From positions 248,001-312,000 of the forward strand of contig JAKJXP020000043.1 of assembly GCA_022225965.2 (NCBI GenBank): a stretch of DNA of 64,000 bases, read 5' to 3'. Of this stretch, positions 49,771-60,600 are shown in pieces. The notes below the pieces were generated by a model. That model worked only from the letters and a program-made list of their open reading frames with translations. It was not told the DNA's origin and did not search any database. Positions within the stretch are counted from its first letter, which is position 1; each line of letters opens with the position of its first letter. This DNA comes from Diatrype stigma (lineage: Eukaryota > Ascomycota > Sordariomycetes > Xylariales > Diatrypaceae). The translations under genes and the position numbers were made by a program.

Positions 49771-50664
49771 ATATAATATGCTAAGCCACTAGGTGCCGAT
49801 TATCTGGTTACGTAATCCAAGCTCTCTTATTATAGCCCCTATATCGCGAGAGAACTACTTTAAACAAGATCCTCCAAGTAAGAAATTTACTGAGTAATAA
49901 TAACCTTGTATGCCACTACTAGATTCTAGTAAGAATTACCGACCCCAATGCCCTCCTCGGTACTCGCTTGGCAATATTGCGGAAGTTTTTTTAAAACACG
50001 CTCCTAGCCCCTATCCATCTATGTTAAGCAGTATCATCTTAACTATACATCCAAGTACCCCAGTCTCCTAACTTTTTAACACCACCTTCGCATGCTTTAT
50101 CTTATGAAGTATGCCGTTAGCACATTGTTTGCACGAGCTATCCACAAACTGAGCCTCATGATGTCGAACAAGCTTCGGTAATAGATAGAAACGGTCCGTG
50201 TTCACAATGCAGAATAGTAGGTAGTGTGTAAGTGTATGAGTGTATGCCGATTGCTGTGATCAGTGGTTTAAGGACTTCACATAATGGATAACGACGGTAT
50301 TATAGGCACAAGTAAGCTGTATTGTATTGTCCTTAAAAGCAGTATATGCAACGCGCAACTAACTAAACTTTTAAGCGGGCTGTTGAAGCTTTATACCGCA
50401 AAGGGGGTATAGATCTCACTGACTAGGAAAGGTTCCGGCACTGCGCATGCACACTGCTCGGTTGCAACAATTCCGTGGCCACGTCGTGAACACCGTGGAA
50501 TATGGTAACAGCCTGCTTATATACATTTTGGTATTTCAATACGTGCAATAACAAGCCAATGTGTCCCTTTTTGGTAATTATAGCTACTCTGGCTGGCTAG
50601 TTCCCGATATAGGTAATGGACCAGCCCTACCGCTATATGGACACAAGGCGTAGGTATTGCCCTA
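49771..50664. other. Intergenic region downstream of the HeLo-like gene
   Basis: Ordinary composition, no supported gene. It would hold the 3' UTR of the minus-strand gene at 50,665-51,810. Confidence 0.55.
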
Positions 50665-51810
50665 TCAAAATCTTAGTCCGATCACTTGGGTACCGTCACC
50701 GTAATTGGTATTGTGGCAGTAATGCCCTCCAAAAGGGATAGGTGAGCTTCCGCTTTTTACATACTGGCCTATGATCTGGTCTCCCCTGCCACTCATAGTA
50801 TTACCAGTAATATACCACTTGGAAGTAACGTCAAGTAGCTCATTGCTGGGAGGCAGGTTCTCTTTATTTTCGATCATAGTTCCAAGTACCTGCATCCCGG
50901 CCCCTCGACATTGGTTATTCTTGAACGTAGTGGGAGCCGTAATTGTATTTGGCAGTACTGGGCTGTTGGCTGATTGATCCTTGTGATCGATTCTCTCAAG
51001 GTCCAGTTCAGTGGGAGGCGTCATGTACGATTGGTCAGGAATAGGTCGTGGTGAGAGTATTGCACAGCAATATTTGTTGTCTACGCCATCTGACAGTGCG
51101 CGGTGGGCGTCGCTTAGTAGTGACTTATTTGCAGCAGGTACAAGTTCTCGGTCAGTACCAGCAGAGATCCGGGGCCCTTCCTGTTCAGGTGGGGGCCAAT
51201 CCATTTCGACACTAGTTCCAATATATGATAGGGGGCATATTTCGTTTGGACTGCTTGTCATATCAGACGAAGACTCGCAATTGCTTGATTGATCCTCGTA
51301 TTTCAGTTCATGGGACTGCTCCGCATCCTTTGGGGCGGAAATTCTATATTCATTTCGGGCCTCCGCCTTATCATGTGCTTGTGGTGAAGAGATTCGCTGG
51401 ATTCCTCTTCGGATGTCGTCTAGTATGGTTGAGTTCAAAATGGCAATGTGTAGTGCTAATGTGGCCTTTCTTTTCTCCAAGAAACTGAACATATCCTCAT
51501 ATTCCTTCTGTTTGAAAACAAATATCATTGAAGCGAAGAAGCGATTCTGGTTCCGGCTCTCTTTGTAGCCCGGCACCTTGATGCTTGTGATAGTGTCAGA
51601 CAGTGATTCGGTGCATTTTTCAATCTCGGGTGTTCGGAGGGAATTATTATCGATTACCGCCTGAAGTAGGAGATGTGACTCTTGGATGGCCTTCTGGTAT
51701 CTGTGTAAGGTGCTTGCTGATCCCTTAGCTTTGGTGAAAAAGTTGCATAGAAATATGCAATAATCTACCGCCTGTACTGCAGCAACGATAGTTCCTATCA
51801 CTTCGGCCAT
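50665..51810 (-). CDS. HELLP-like protein: HeLo-like domain plus three amyloid-like repeats
   Basis: 381 aa, single exon, ATG at 51,810 with G at +4. Residues 1-140 form an alpha-helical HeLo-like/SesA-type domain: the start MAEVIGTIVAAVQAVDY is typical of the N-terminal domain of fungal NLR-associated and HELLP proteins, with a hydrophobic first helix. Residues 141-290 are a polar linker. The C-terminus carries three repeats: R1 296-310 (Gln307), R2 331-351 (Gln345), R3 360-381 (Gln375), each ending G-x-Q-[VI]-[IL]-G, with QIIGQYV and FGGHY shared exactly with the protein at 3,619-4,386. In known HELLP/HET-S systems, amyloid templating of the C-terminal motif drives the HeLo-type domain to the plasma membrane and causes cell death; the same role is inferred here. 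It is divergent from the membrane-protein gene at 53,386, with 1.6 kb between. A HET-S-like prion protein is the alternative, but the motif is not the HRAM type. Confidence 0.8.
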   Translation of the reverse strand: MAEVIGTIVAAVQAVDYCIFLCNFFTKAKGSASTLHRYQKAIQESHLLLQAVIDNNSLRTPEIEKCTESLSDTITSIKVPGYKESRNQNRFFASMIFVFKQKEYEDMFSFLEKRKATLALHIAILNSTILDDIRRGIQRISSPQAHDKAEARNEYRISAPKDAEQSHELKYEDQSSNCESSSDMTSSPNEICPLSYIGTSVEMDWPPPEQEGPRISAGTDRELVPAANKSLLSDAHRALSDGVDNKYCCAILSPRPIPDQSYMTPPTELDLERIDHKDQSANSPVLPNTITAPTTFKNNQCRGAGMQVLGTMIENKENLPPSNELLDVTSKWYITGNTMSGRGDQIIGQYVKSGSSPIPFGGHYCHNTNYGDGTQVIGLRF

Positions 51811-53385
51811 TCCTATGATGTATCGATGGGCAATGATTTAGCCCCTATATTGACGGGAGTCGAAACGGGTTGGGGGTATCTTAGGAACATCGGTGAGCTT
51901 GGAGAAAAGGCAGTTTTCCTACTGCGCGCATAGTGCCGTCATAGTGGTGATGGAACGTGGGTTGGTTGATTATGACGATGTAGCAGGGTAAGTAACTGAT
52001 ATGGTTTCGGTGAATGGTAGGTTAAGCAGGAACATGTAAGCAGCAAATGACAAGGCTCGTGTGACTCATTAGTTCAAGTCCACCACATATACGAACCTAA
52101 TACTACCAACAGATATTGCCTTTCTTATATGTGGAAGGATCATTCATCGTAGTAAGCAGCAGACCAAGCAAGGGGTATTTATACCACCCCTTACTTATAT
52201 AACTACCTCATTGACACCCATCACTCCAATTCTGTCCCCTTGGCTTTGAGCCTCTCTTGGCATCCCCACTAATCGAGACGCAGCATTCGCCACACAGTAC
52301 TTACACAGCCGGGGTATCAGGTTGGCCAGGAGCATATATTACAATGCCTGGTTGGCTATGAGACGTCCTGAAGTACTCTTATGTTTACAAGTCCCTTTCT
52401 TCTCTCATTGGTCTTACTTGATGGCAAATAAATCCCTGTTCAACCAATATGCCACCGAAAACCAAAATGCACATTGACTGGAACAACACATTGCCTTTGG
52501 GCATACATCGTTGCCGGTTACAGTACCCGTCCCACACTGTGCCATTATAGACAATTTGAGGTTTATATTTCGTATCATGACGTATTCATTGGGGGCAGTA
52601 CAATGTCGGCGATTTTCTCTAGTCTCTTTTTTTGCCGAAGTGTTCCGTATCTACCTATGTACTAAGTTATCTCACCGAAATACACGGCATGTAATACATC
52701 GTGGCTGACTACTTTACAAAAGAACAGCCCATACGCCCAGTCTTAGTACCAATTATTGTGCCACTGCATATACTTATCTCCCACGTACGTCTCAGTAGAA
52801 GGTGGTTTGCAGTCGGATGTTGGTAACACAAGGACTTCTTTGTTCAACACGAAGATATTACGGACTCAGGGTAGACATACATACGTTCGGCTGGGGTGCG
52901 GCGGGCAGCTGGCGGCGCAACTCATCGGCGCGCCTTGTTGCATGGGCTGCATGGGTAGGTCTAGTACCTATCTGATGACCCACATGCATCGAAGGCCAGC
53001 ATTAAGTGCATAAAGGCAGGCATAATTGGCACCCTTGACACCATTATCTGCAGTTGGTAGGTGATGAGTGGGGGGGCAGGCTTGGCAGGGTTGCGAAAGA
53101 CGTTAGCTATGATCGAAATAGTAGTACATGGGCACCTTCAGGTGGTTTTCTTGCAACGATAATCGAGACAAAAATAGAGAAAGGGCCAAATAGTGGGAGA
53201 TCTCGAAGCAGGGCGCAGTCAGTGATGGTTTGCCCGGGCCAAGGCCCCCAGAGGATGAATGGCTCTGGAGCGGAACACTGGGTAGGACTAAATAGGGGCC
53301 ATTGGCCATATAGATAAAGCGCAATATTGCTCTTTGCAGCCTCATGAAATTCAACGATTGCGCTTCATTTTCATAGAAAGCAGTC
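51811..53385. other. Divergent intergenic region between the two motif genes
   Basis: About 1.6 kb separates the minus-strand HeLo-like gene from the plus-strand membrane-protein gene, so both promoters lie here. Frames inside (for example 52,756-53,013 and 53,054-53,317) are short and lack recognisable features. No shared operator was identified. Confidence 0.55.
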
Positions 53386-54116
53386 ATGAATCGACATACC
53401 AATAGGGACAGAGACTTCACAGCCTTCGCCAGTGCCGATTTTCACAATAACACCAATCGAGGCCATGACCAAGTTCTTGGACTTAAGACGGAAACATCAG
53501 GTGGGGCACATAACTACAACTGGTTCTACAACCATCTCAGCGGGGTTATCATCGGCGTTGTGGCTATTATTGCTTTGCTCATCATAGGTCTGGGCCTAGG
53601 CCTTGGGCTTGGGCTACGTGGCTCCAATATACAGGGCCAAGATCAATTGTAAGTTAGTACACTCTCACAGTCCATTTACTAAGATGGACGCCCTGCATAA
53701 TTGTCTTTCTAGTTACATCTTACCCTTCTAAGTTACTCTGCTAAATGCCTAACAGAATGCCCATGACCTCTGGCACATCCCCAATTCCAGGCGCTAGCCC
53801 TTCTGGATTGATCATGCAAACTACTTCGCCGGTCTCTCAGACTGCCCCGATGACAACGCTACGGACAGAAACGAGCTGTGAATATGGATGCTACAGTGAT
53901 TATCTCAAAACAGGTAGCTGTGACAGCGGATGTCCTGGTGCTTTCTGCTCAGATGATAACGGGTGTCTTGATCCTTGGCCATGCATTACCCATGTATGCT
54001 GTTACACTGGCTGTAAGCCTACTTGGAGCTGCAGCGGGGAATGCTCGAATGGCTTGAAATGTGTATCCGACTTGGATGGTACAGAAGAATCCACATGTCA
54101 GGCAACTTCACAGTAG
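53386..54116 (+). CDS. Single-pass membrane protein: amyloid-like motif, TM helix, 14-Cys domain
   Basis: Two exons, 53,386-53,648 and 53,756-54,116, give 207 aa; splicing keeps the frame (TT+A codon). Residues 1-50 are polar and contain FHNNTNRGHDQVLG at 19-32, which aligns with R1 of the HeLo-like protein (FKNNQCRGAGMQVLG) with one residue less. Residues 52-77 are a membrane helix ending in a GLGLGLGLGL run, typical of fungal signal-anchor segments. A Ser/Thr/Pro-rich stalk follows, then about 75 residues with 14 cysteines, including a CC pair, suggesting seven disulphides and an extracellular location. With N-terminus inside, the motif would face the cytosol with the Cys domain outside, a receptor-like layout. 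No domain name is known to me for the Cys pattern. Topology and sensing role are inferred. Unspliced, the first frame would stop after 88 residues, just past the membrane helix. Confidence 0.7.
53649..53755 (+). other. Predicted intron (107 bp)
   Basis: Donor GTAAGT at 53,649-53,654 is a perfect consensus. Acceptor AACAG ends at 53,755 and is the site I found that preserves the downstream frame. Branch-point candidates are TTACTAAG at 53,676-53,683 and GCTAAAT near 53,740. An alternative acceptor at 53,712 (CTTTCTAG) would meet a stop after five codons. Confidence 0.7.
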
Positions 54117-55770
54117 TGTGCCTTACCAATCGTTGATCAAGGTAATACTGAGGCCCCCCTATATTATCACATGTATGGATCTGACATGGTGGGATGGTTA
54201 TCTTTGGTTTCTTCACAGCATAGATATCTAGGATACGCAATATTATATCATAAACACTACCGAAGTAAGGAATTTCAACACTAGGAGCAATGGTACCACT
54301 ATATGACACCTAGGGGAGCTCGCATGTTGATGTTTCATCAGAATATTGAGGCTGACTTGACGCAGGTAGTAAACCAATATTTACTGCGCATTCCACCACC
54401 ATCATCATCAGTCAAAGCAGCATTCCCACGTAGCGAAGAAGAACAAGCAACACAAGATTGAGACAATAAAGGGACGAAACGAAAATCACCGAGACCAATG
54501 AGGTTTTATCTACTTCATATGACAGAACTTTGGAACGAGTAATGTCACTGCCGTTGTGATATACCCGACATCCTGCAATGAATATTTTCATCACATGCTA
54601 ATTGTTCCCGATGACTGACCAACCAAGGAACTTTTCGACTATAACATTACTTTGGAGTCTACATACATATATGGAATTCTAGGCCCACCAGATTCGTCCA
54701 CTTTCACAGGACATTGACGGTACGGCATCCACTAAATTAAACGACTCAAGGAGTACTGCCGCCATATGTGTTGTAGGCATTGGCATACGCAGCCAAGGAT
54801 CTCCAATGCGCCATCAGTGAAGGGGGAGAGTAGGTATGGTGCCAGTATCTCATGTCGTCAATGGTCATTTAAGCCAATAGCAATCTAAACATAGGTGTTT
54901 CGATCTCGCTGAGGCATGATGACTATGATGTGGTGCGATCCATAACCTTAGGTCTCTGATTAATGTATCACCTTCTATTCTTTAACTGTATGTTGACGTT
55001 TGTTGTAGGTTATGTGTCAAGGTCATATTCGATCAGTGAGAGAACAGGGAAAGTAAGTAAACATAATCATACGAAATCTATAGAATCAAACTGATCTCCC
55101 ATCATTGCAGCTGCTGTTTTACTAGTGGAATTCTTGACTTTACCTTAAGGTTCAATATCTCAGTTCACGAACATTACTTTCTAATTAGCATTGAGCAATT
55201 TCACTAAACATCTCATCTCGTTTACAGAAGCCGATTTTGCTCTTTCGAGTATGAAACCTGCAGAATATGACATACCGTCATAACGGCGTTGCCACCAGAC
55301 ATATCAACAGGTGTCATAGATGTGGGTTGCAGAGTGCCCGATTGAAGCCCAACAGCATGGATTCCAAATGTCCACCGTTCTCAAAGTGATATCACTTGAT
55401 TATTTTCTTATGGAGTCCTAAGTCAACTGGGTAAGAATGGCACTTATTTAAAAACAGGGCATATTCGAATATACTTAGGTAAGTCTTTCCACCCATCAGG
55501 CACCTAGAAGCACATCTTAATAGTTCATTCATGCCTGAATCTTACAAGCTCTAGCCTATCCTACCAATTACCATTCTAATATGTCACTGCATTCTTGCTT
55601 CATCTTCTGCTCCCTCGTTAATCGACTGCCCCTTTCTCCGCGAGTTATAGCGTCTTACTGACCTAATCGTAGGAGTCTAGAATTACTTTCATTTTCGAAA
55701 TGCTCAGCCTAATGATTGCATCTTGATAGTACTTTAATGGCCTGTCGGCAAAGATTCCAGAGAATATCGA
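54117..55770. other. Intergenic region to the second island
   Basis: Ordinary composition, many stops, no recognised gene. Short frames on the minus strand (54,019-54,309 and 54,412-54,594) lack features. AT-rich sequence starts at about 55,770. Confidence 0.55.
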
Positions 55771-56020
55771 ATAATAAAGCATACGAAGTTATAAATAATT
55801 TATAAATTTAAAAAAATCCATCTTTTAAACTTTTTCTTTTATAATAACAATAATATAATATAATAATTTCCGATTCGTTAATTGCTTTCATTTATTTATT
55901 AAATTTCTACGGAATTTATTAAATAATTCGAAACAGCTATAGCCTTTATTTGTTTCTTATTATTATTCTTTCGATTACGCGTTTTTAACGCGCTTTCGTC
56001 GCGGTTCCGTTGCGTTCCAG

Positions 56021-56320
56021 GTTACGATAGCCCTAGCCTAGCCTAGCCAAGCCAATGCGTTTTATTAACGCGTTCCATTAACGCATTTCTTTCGGAATTT
56101 CTCGCATTACGAAATTCGAGGCTACGATAATACGCAAGCCTAGCCAAACCATTACGTTCCAGTAACGCATTTCCTTTCGAAATTCCTCGTATCGCGAAAT
56201 TTCGGGCTACGATAATACGCAAGCCTAATTAAGCCGCTGCATTTCATTAACGCTTTCTTTCTTTCGGAATTTCTCGCATCGCAAAATTCGAGGCTACGAT
56301 AGCACGCAAGCTTAATCAAT
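56021..56320. repeat. Tandem repeat, 85-100-bp unit, 3+ copies
   Basis: Units begin G[TC]TACGATA[AG] at 56,021, 56,121, 56,206 and (partial) 56,293; each contains TTTCGGAATTTCTCGCAT or a close variant and ends AAATTCGAG or similar. Probably part of the Gypsy 4 LTR. Confidence 0.85.
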
Positions 56321-56499
56321 TATTAGCGACGCATTTTCGAAAGCGACGCGTTTTTAAAGCGGTTGCGTTACGGCTTAGGTTAAAACGACAATACGAAAGC
56401 CAAATTCTTCTTTCGTTCTTTTCCTTTCCGACCGACTTACCTAATCGACTTACCCGACCGACTTATTCGAATTCGAACCGTTGCAATTACATAATACAT

Positions 56500-56740
56500 T
56501 TAACGTTTTTTAAAAGTACCGTACGGATTTTCTTACTTATTAAAAGGTTTTTCTTAATGCGTATTTTAAAAGAATAACCGTTTATAACGCGGCGGCCCTT
56601 TTAAATATTCGACGTTTTTTAGAAATACCGTATTAGTTTTTTTACTTATTAAAAGGTTTTTTTTAATACGTAATAAAGGCGTTTATTAATAAATGTATGT
56701 TTTAAAAAAATAACCGCTTATAACGCGGCGGCTTTAATTA
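56500..56740. repeat. Tandem duplication, ~110-bp unit, 2 copies
   Basis: Both copies contain CTTACTTATTAAAAGGTTTT and end AATAACCG[TC]TTATAACGCGGCGG; the second carries an extra ~25 bp. Confidence 0.85.
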
Positions 56741-57599
56741 AAAGCCCGATTATTTATTTATATATCATATATTTGCCTTTATTTAAAAAAAAAGTTAATA
56801 AAGTTTAAAACGAAAATTGGGCTGCCCTTAATTAATCTTCGTCGTACGTACGTAAGCCGCTAACAATAGCGCTATCGATGCCGTTTCGTTTTCAAATACC
56901 AGGCTAGCAGCAGCGCTATCGATACCGTTCCGTTTTATTCGGTAATAATAGCTTCGCTATTGCCTTTTTGGCATATCCGAATATATCGTTATAAATGGGC
57001 AATAATAATTTTGTTATTATTAGGCCGCTATTATTTAATTAAACGAAAGCTTATGCTTTTAGTACGGAAATAATGGGTATTATAAAGATGATGATATTCT
57101 AAGAAGGTTACAGCTTATCCGCAAAACAAAAGGCTGGAGCTCCAGTCTAGCTAGCTAAATTTTATCTCTTCTTATCTTATATTTTATCCTTTATTTTATC
57201 TTTTTATCTTATAAATAAATAGGACCCTTAAGGATCCTATATTAAATTGCCGGCCTTAAAAAGAACCGTTATTGCCTTTAATAATTACTTATCCCATTTC
57301 ATAAAAGGTTTAACCTTTAGCGCGTCGTTATAACTGTTTTCGAATTTGCCGTAATTGCTTTTATTATGGCTTAAAAATAACGGGTCGTTTTTCTTTTCGT
57401 TTTCAATATTTATTAATTAATTCCTTTAAATACCGTAATTAATATTTAATAAGCCATTAATTATTCTTATATTCATAGTTCTTTCATTTTACGAAATAAT
57501 CGAAACCGTTTTTCTTTTAATTGGGCCTATAATTAAGTACGACCTTTATTTCGTACGTATCTTCTTAATTGCCGCCATTTATATCTTAATCCGCTTTAA

Positions 57600-58000
57600 T
57601 TAAACCGGGGAATAAAAAATCTTTACGAAATGGATCGTTTTCTTTTTTTTTTTGCGATTAAATGCGTTATTAAAATTATTAAATAAATGCTAAAGTTTAG
57701 TAATATATTTAATCGATACGCCAATTGCCTAACCCTTTTAAAAACCGTTTATAAATTAGCCCGCTACTGGGAATATTTCCGTAAAGGCTTTCTTAATAAA
57801 TAATATTTTATATGCAAACGTAAATACATTTTATTACCTATTACGAATTTACCCGTACGGTACTTATTATTATATAAATATTTGGCCTTATTCGTTATAA
57901 AATCCATTGCTAGCTGGATATTTTTACGTATATATTTTCTTAAGTATTTGATTTTTTTAAATTAATAATTTTCGGTACCTATTAATATATTAAATAATTT
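57600..58000 (-). pseudogene. Gypsy 4 integrase C-terminus
   Basis: Minus-strand reading gives YLRLHIKYYLLRKPLRKYSQ, then an R-V-x-Q-L-A-Y-R-L block, then a segment in the place of H-P-V-I-S-x-x-H-L, the end of fungal Ty3/Gypsy integrases. Sequence at lower coordinates (about 57.3-57.5 kb) may hold a chromodomain-like tail. Confidence 0.7.
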
Positions 58001-60239
58001 AAATAACTTAAATCCAAATAATTATTTATAAAGTATAAAATTAATTATTATTAAATGCGCCGCATTTAAATTTCATTATAGCGCTGGCAATAAATTAACT
58101 TACGTTAATTTAAAATAATTATAATAATAATAACGTATAATAATTTCGATTATTTAATTTTTCTTTTCGAAAAGGCCATCCCTTTACGGATAATAAGCCG
58201 TTATTATTAATAAACGTATTCCGAAAGCTTTTTGAAGTTCCCGCCAAAACTTCGATATAAATTTTTTATTACGATTTAATATAATTCCTTTTGAAATGCC
58301 CCAATTTGCAAGGATTAAAAATCGCGCCAATGCTGTCGCCTAATTTTATGCTATATATTTCTTATATTTAAAAATTAAAAGTATTCTTTTCGAAATCGAA
58401 CAAAATACCGTTATAAAAGCATTATATTATGCGTAATATTCTTTTTTACTTAATAATTACCAAAACGTTTTTCGGAAAGGCGTATTTGGAAGATTTATAA
58501 TGAAATTTATTGCAATAATACGCATTAACAAAGAATTTTTAAATCGAATAGGCTAATAATTACCTAATGGCTTTGCGTTGTTTTTTCGATTTAAATTACA
58601 TTTAAGGCAATAATTAATATATTTCTTAATTAAATATATTTTATTACGGATTATTAACGAATTTAATTCGTATAACATGCGGTTTTTGCCGAAATAATGC
58701 TTATCGTCGTATATTATTTCGAGAAACTTTATAATTAATCTATGCGAAATATAAAGCTGCTTGGTTCCTTTTTTCGAAATGTTATAAAATAAATTATTTC
58801 TTATTTCGAAAAAATAACCTGCTTTAAAACAATTTCTTTTAAAGGTTTCGTTATAATTTCGTCGAACATTTTTAATAATAACGAAATATTTATCGTTTTT
58901 ATTATATCCGTTAAGAAACCTTTTTTTCGTAATTTTATCGAATATTGCTTTTATCGTAAATCATATTATATCTAGTACTAGAAATTTTATTAAGCGCTTA
59001 ATTTTGAATAGTTAATAAGAATTATTTTTATCGTTAATCGTTTTTAATTTATTTAACGCATTCGGAATTAAATTAAGCTTGCTTAAAACATAATAAACCT
59101 AAAGCCCGTATTGCGATAAATAAATTAATACGTTAATAAAGCGTTTATTATTTTTATTAATTCTTAACGTATTTAATAAGGTTTAATTAATAATGGACTT
59201 AATTACGGAATAATTCGTTAAAACCATAACCGGGTAATTTAATAATTAAATCATCGTACGTATCTTTTTTTTTATCCAAACCAAACATGCCATTTCGAAT
59301 TCGATTGGTTCATATTTAATTTTTGCCGCCAATAAGCATTTATTTAAAAACATAATGGATTAAACTTTCGTAAAAGAAATAATATTTTTTGGCATCCATT
59401 TATATTCGTCCGTAAAATAAAAGATTATAATTCCGAAGCCTTTTTTTAATAAACCGTTTATTTAATAAAATAAAAATTTATTTAAGTTTTAATAATATAG
59501 GACTTGCTTGTTATATATTAAATTTTGAACCGCTTAAAATAATCTTTTTTCGATTTCCGTTAATTCGTAATATATAAACTTGCAATATGCTTATCGTTCT
59601 CGTGGTTTGCCCGTTTTTATTCGTCCTATTTTGCGTCTTTTTGTTAAAAATACGATCTTTCTTTTTTATAAAGATTCGGCATATTGCGCGTAATAAAATA
59701 AAAAATAACGCAAAAAGCCATTTAATCCAAAATACTGCTTTAAAGCTTTAAGTTATTCTGGGAAATTTTAATACGCGAAACGCATTAAGACGTTCCTTCG
59801 TAAAGGTTAATTCCAATGCATTAACCTAAAAACCCAATAATTTAACCGATGGATATCCAAAAAAGGATTTTTTAGGCGCGATAATAATGTTTTTTTTCGT
59901 AAACAATTAAAAGATTTCGTATAAATGCCGTACATAATCCTTTTTCGTATCCGAATATATAATAATATTATCGATAAAAGTTCGGTAAAAGTTACGGTAA
60001 GTTTTTAATAATTTATTTATATACCGCTAAACGTAAGCTAATAAATTACGAAAACCCATTAACGTTACGGTTAATTATTTTATATTTTTGGAACTTATTA
60101 TCGTAAATTAATCGCAATAATTGGAATATATTAAGAATTAATAAAAAAAGAATATGGCGTTTATTACCGTAATATAATGCTTTTTACGAAGCAATAATAT
60201 AACGTCGGCTTAAAGAAATAAAGAATAATTATTAAATAT

Positions 60240-60600
60240 AGCTGCTTTATTTAGTGCCTTAAAATCTACGATTACGCGTTTCTTTTTTTCTTTATGTACT
60301 TTTCGTTATACCATAAATATAAAATGCACGAAAAATATCGGCTGGTTTATTTATTTTTGGCGTTTTTATTTATATAAATAATCGAATTTTTAATTAAGAA
60401 ATTCCATATTTTTCCGTTTTAATAGATATAATCTTATTTAAAAATTATGGTTTTGCCAATTATTTACGAATAATATCTTTATTTGTTCTTTTAAAAATAC
60501 ATTTATTAGGCCCTTATTTATCCAGAATTCGGGATATTCGTATATAATCTTTTCGAAATAAGTTGCGAAACTTTAATTCTCGTTATATATATGCATTCCT
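60240..60600 (-). pseudogene. Gypsy 4 reverse transcriptase remnant
   Basis: Minus-strand reading gives IIYEYPEFWINKGLINVFLK, later EKKRVIVDFKALNKAA (family G-R-V-V-I-D-L-R-A-L-N-K), and further down a HYITVINAIFFFY block (family Y-x-T-V-M-D-A-S-S-F-F-Y, Asp to Asn). This is the N-terminal half of a Ty3/Gypsy reverse transcriptase. Confidence 0.8.

Noticed and set aside
52474..53317. Short frames between the two divergent motif genes
   Set aside because: They lack domains, signal peptides or continuity, and overlap each other; more likely promoter and UTR sequence.
56021..56320. Possible CRISPR-like array
   Set aside because: The repeat units are contiguous 85-100-bp tandem copies without unique spacers, in a eukaryotic-type genome.
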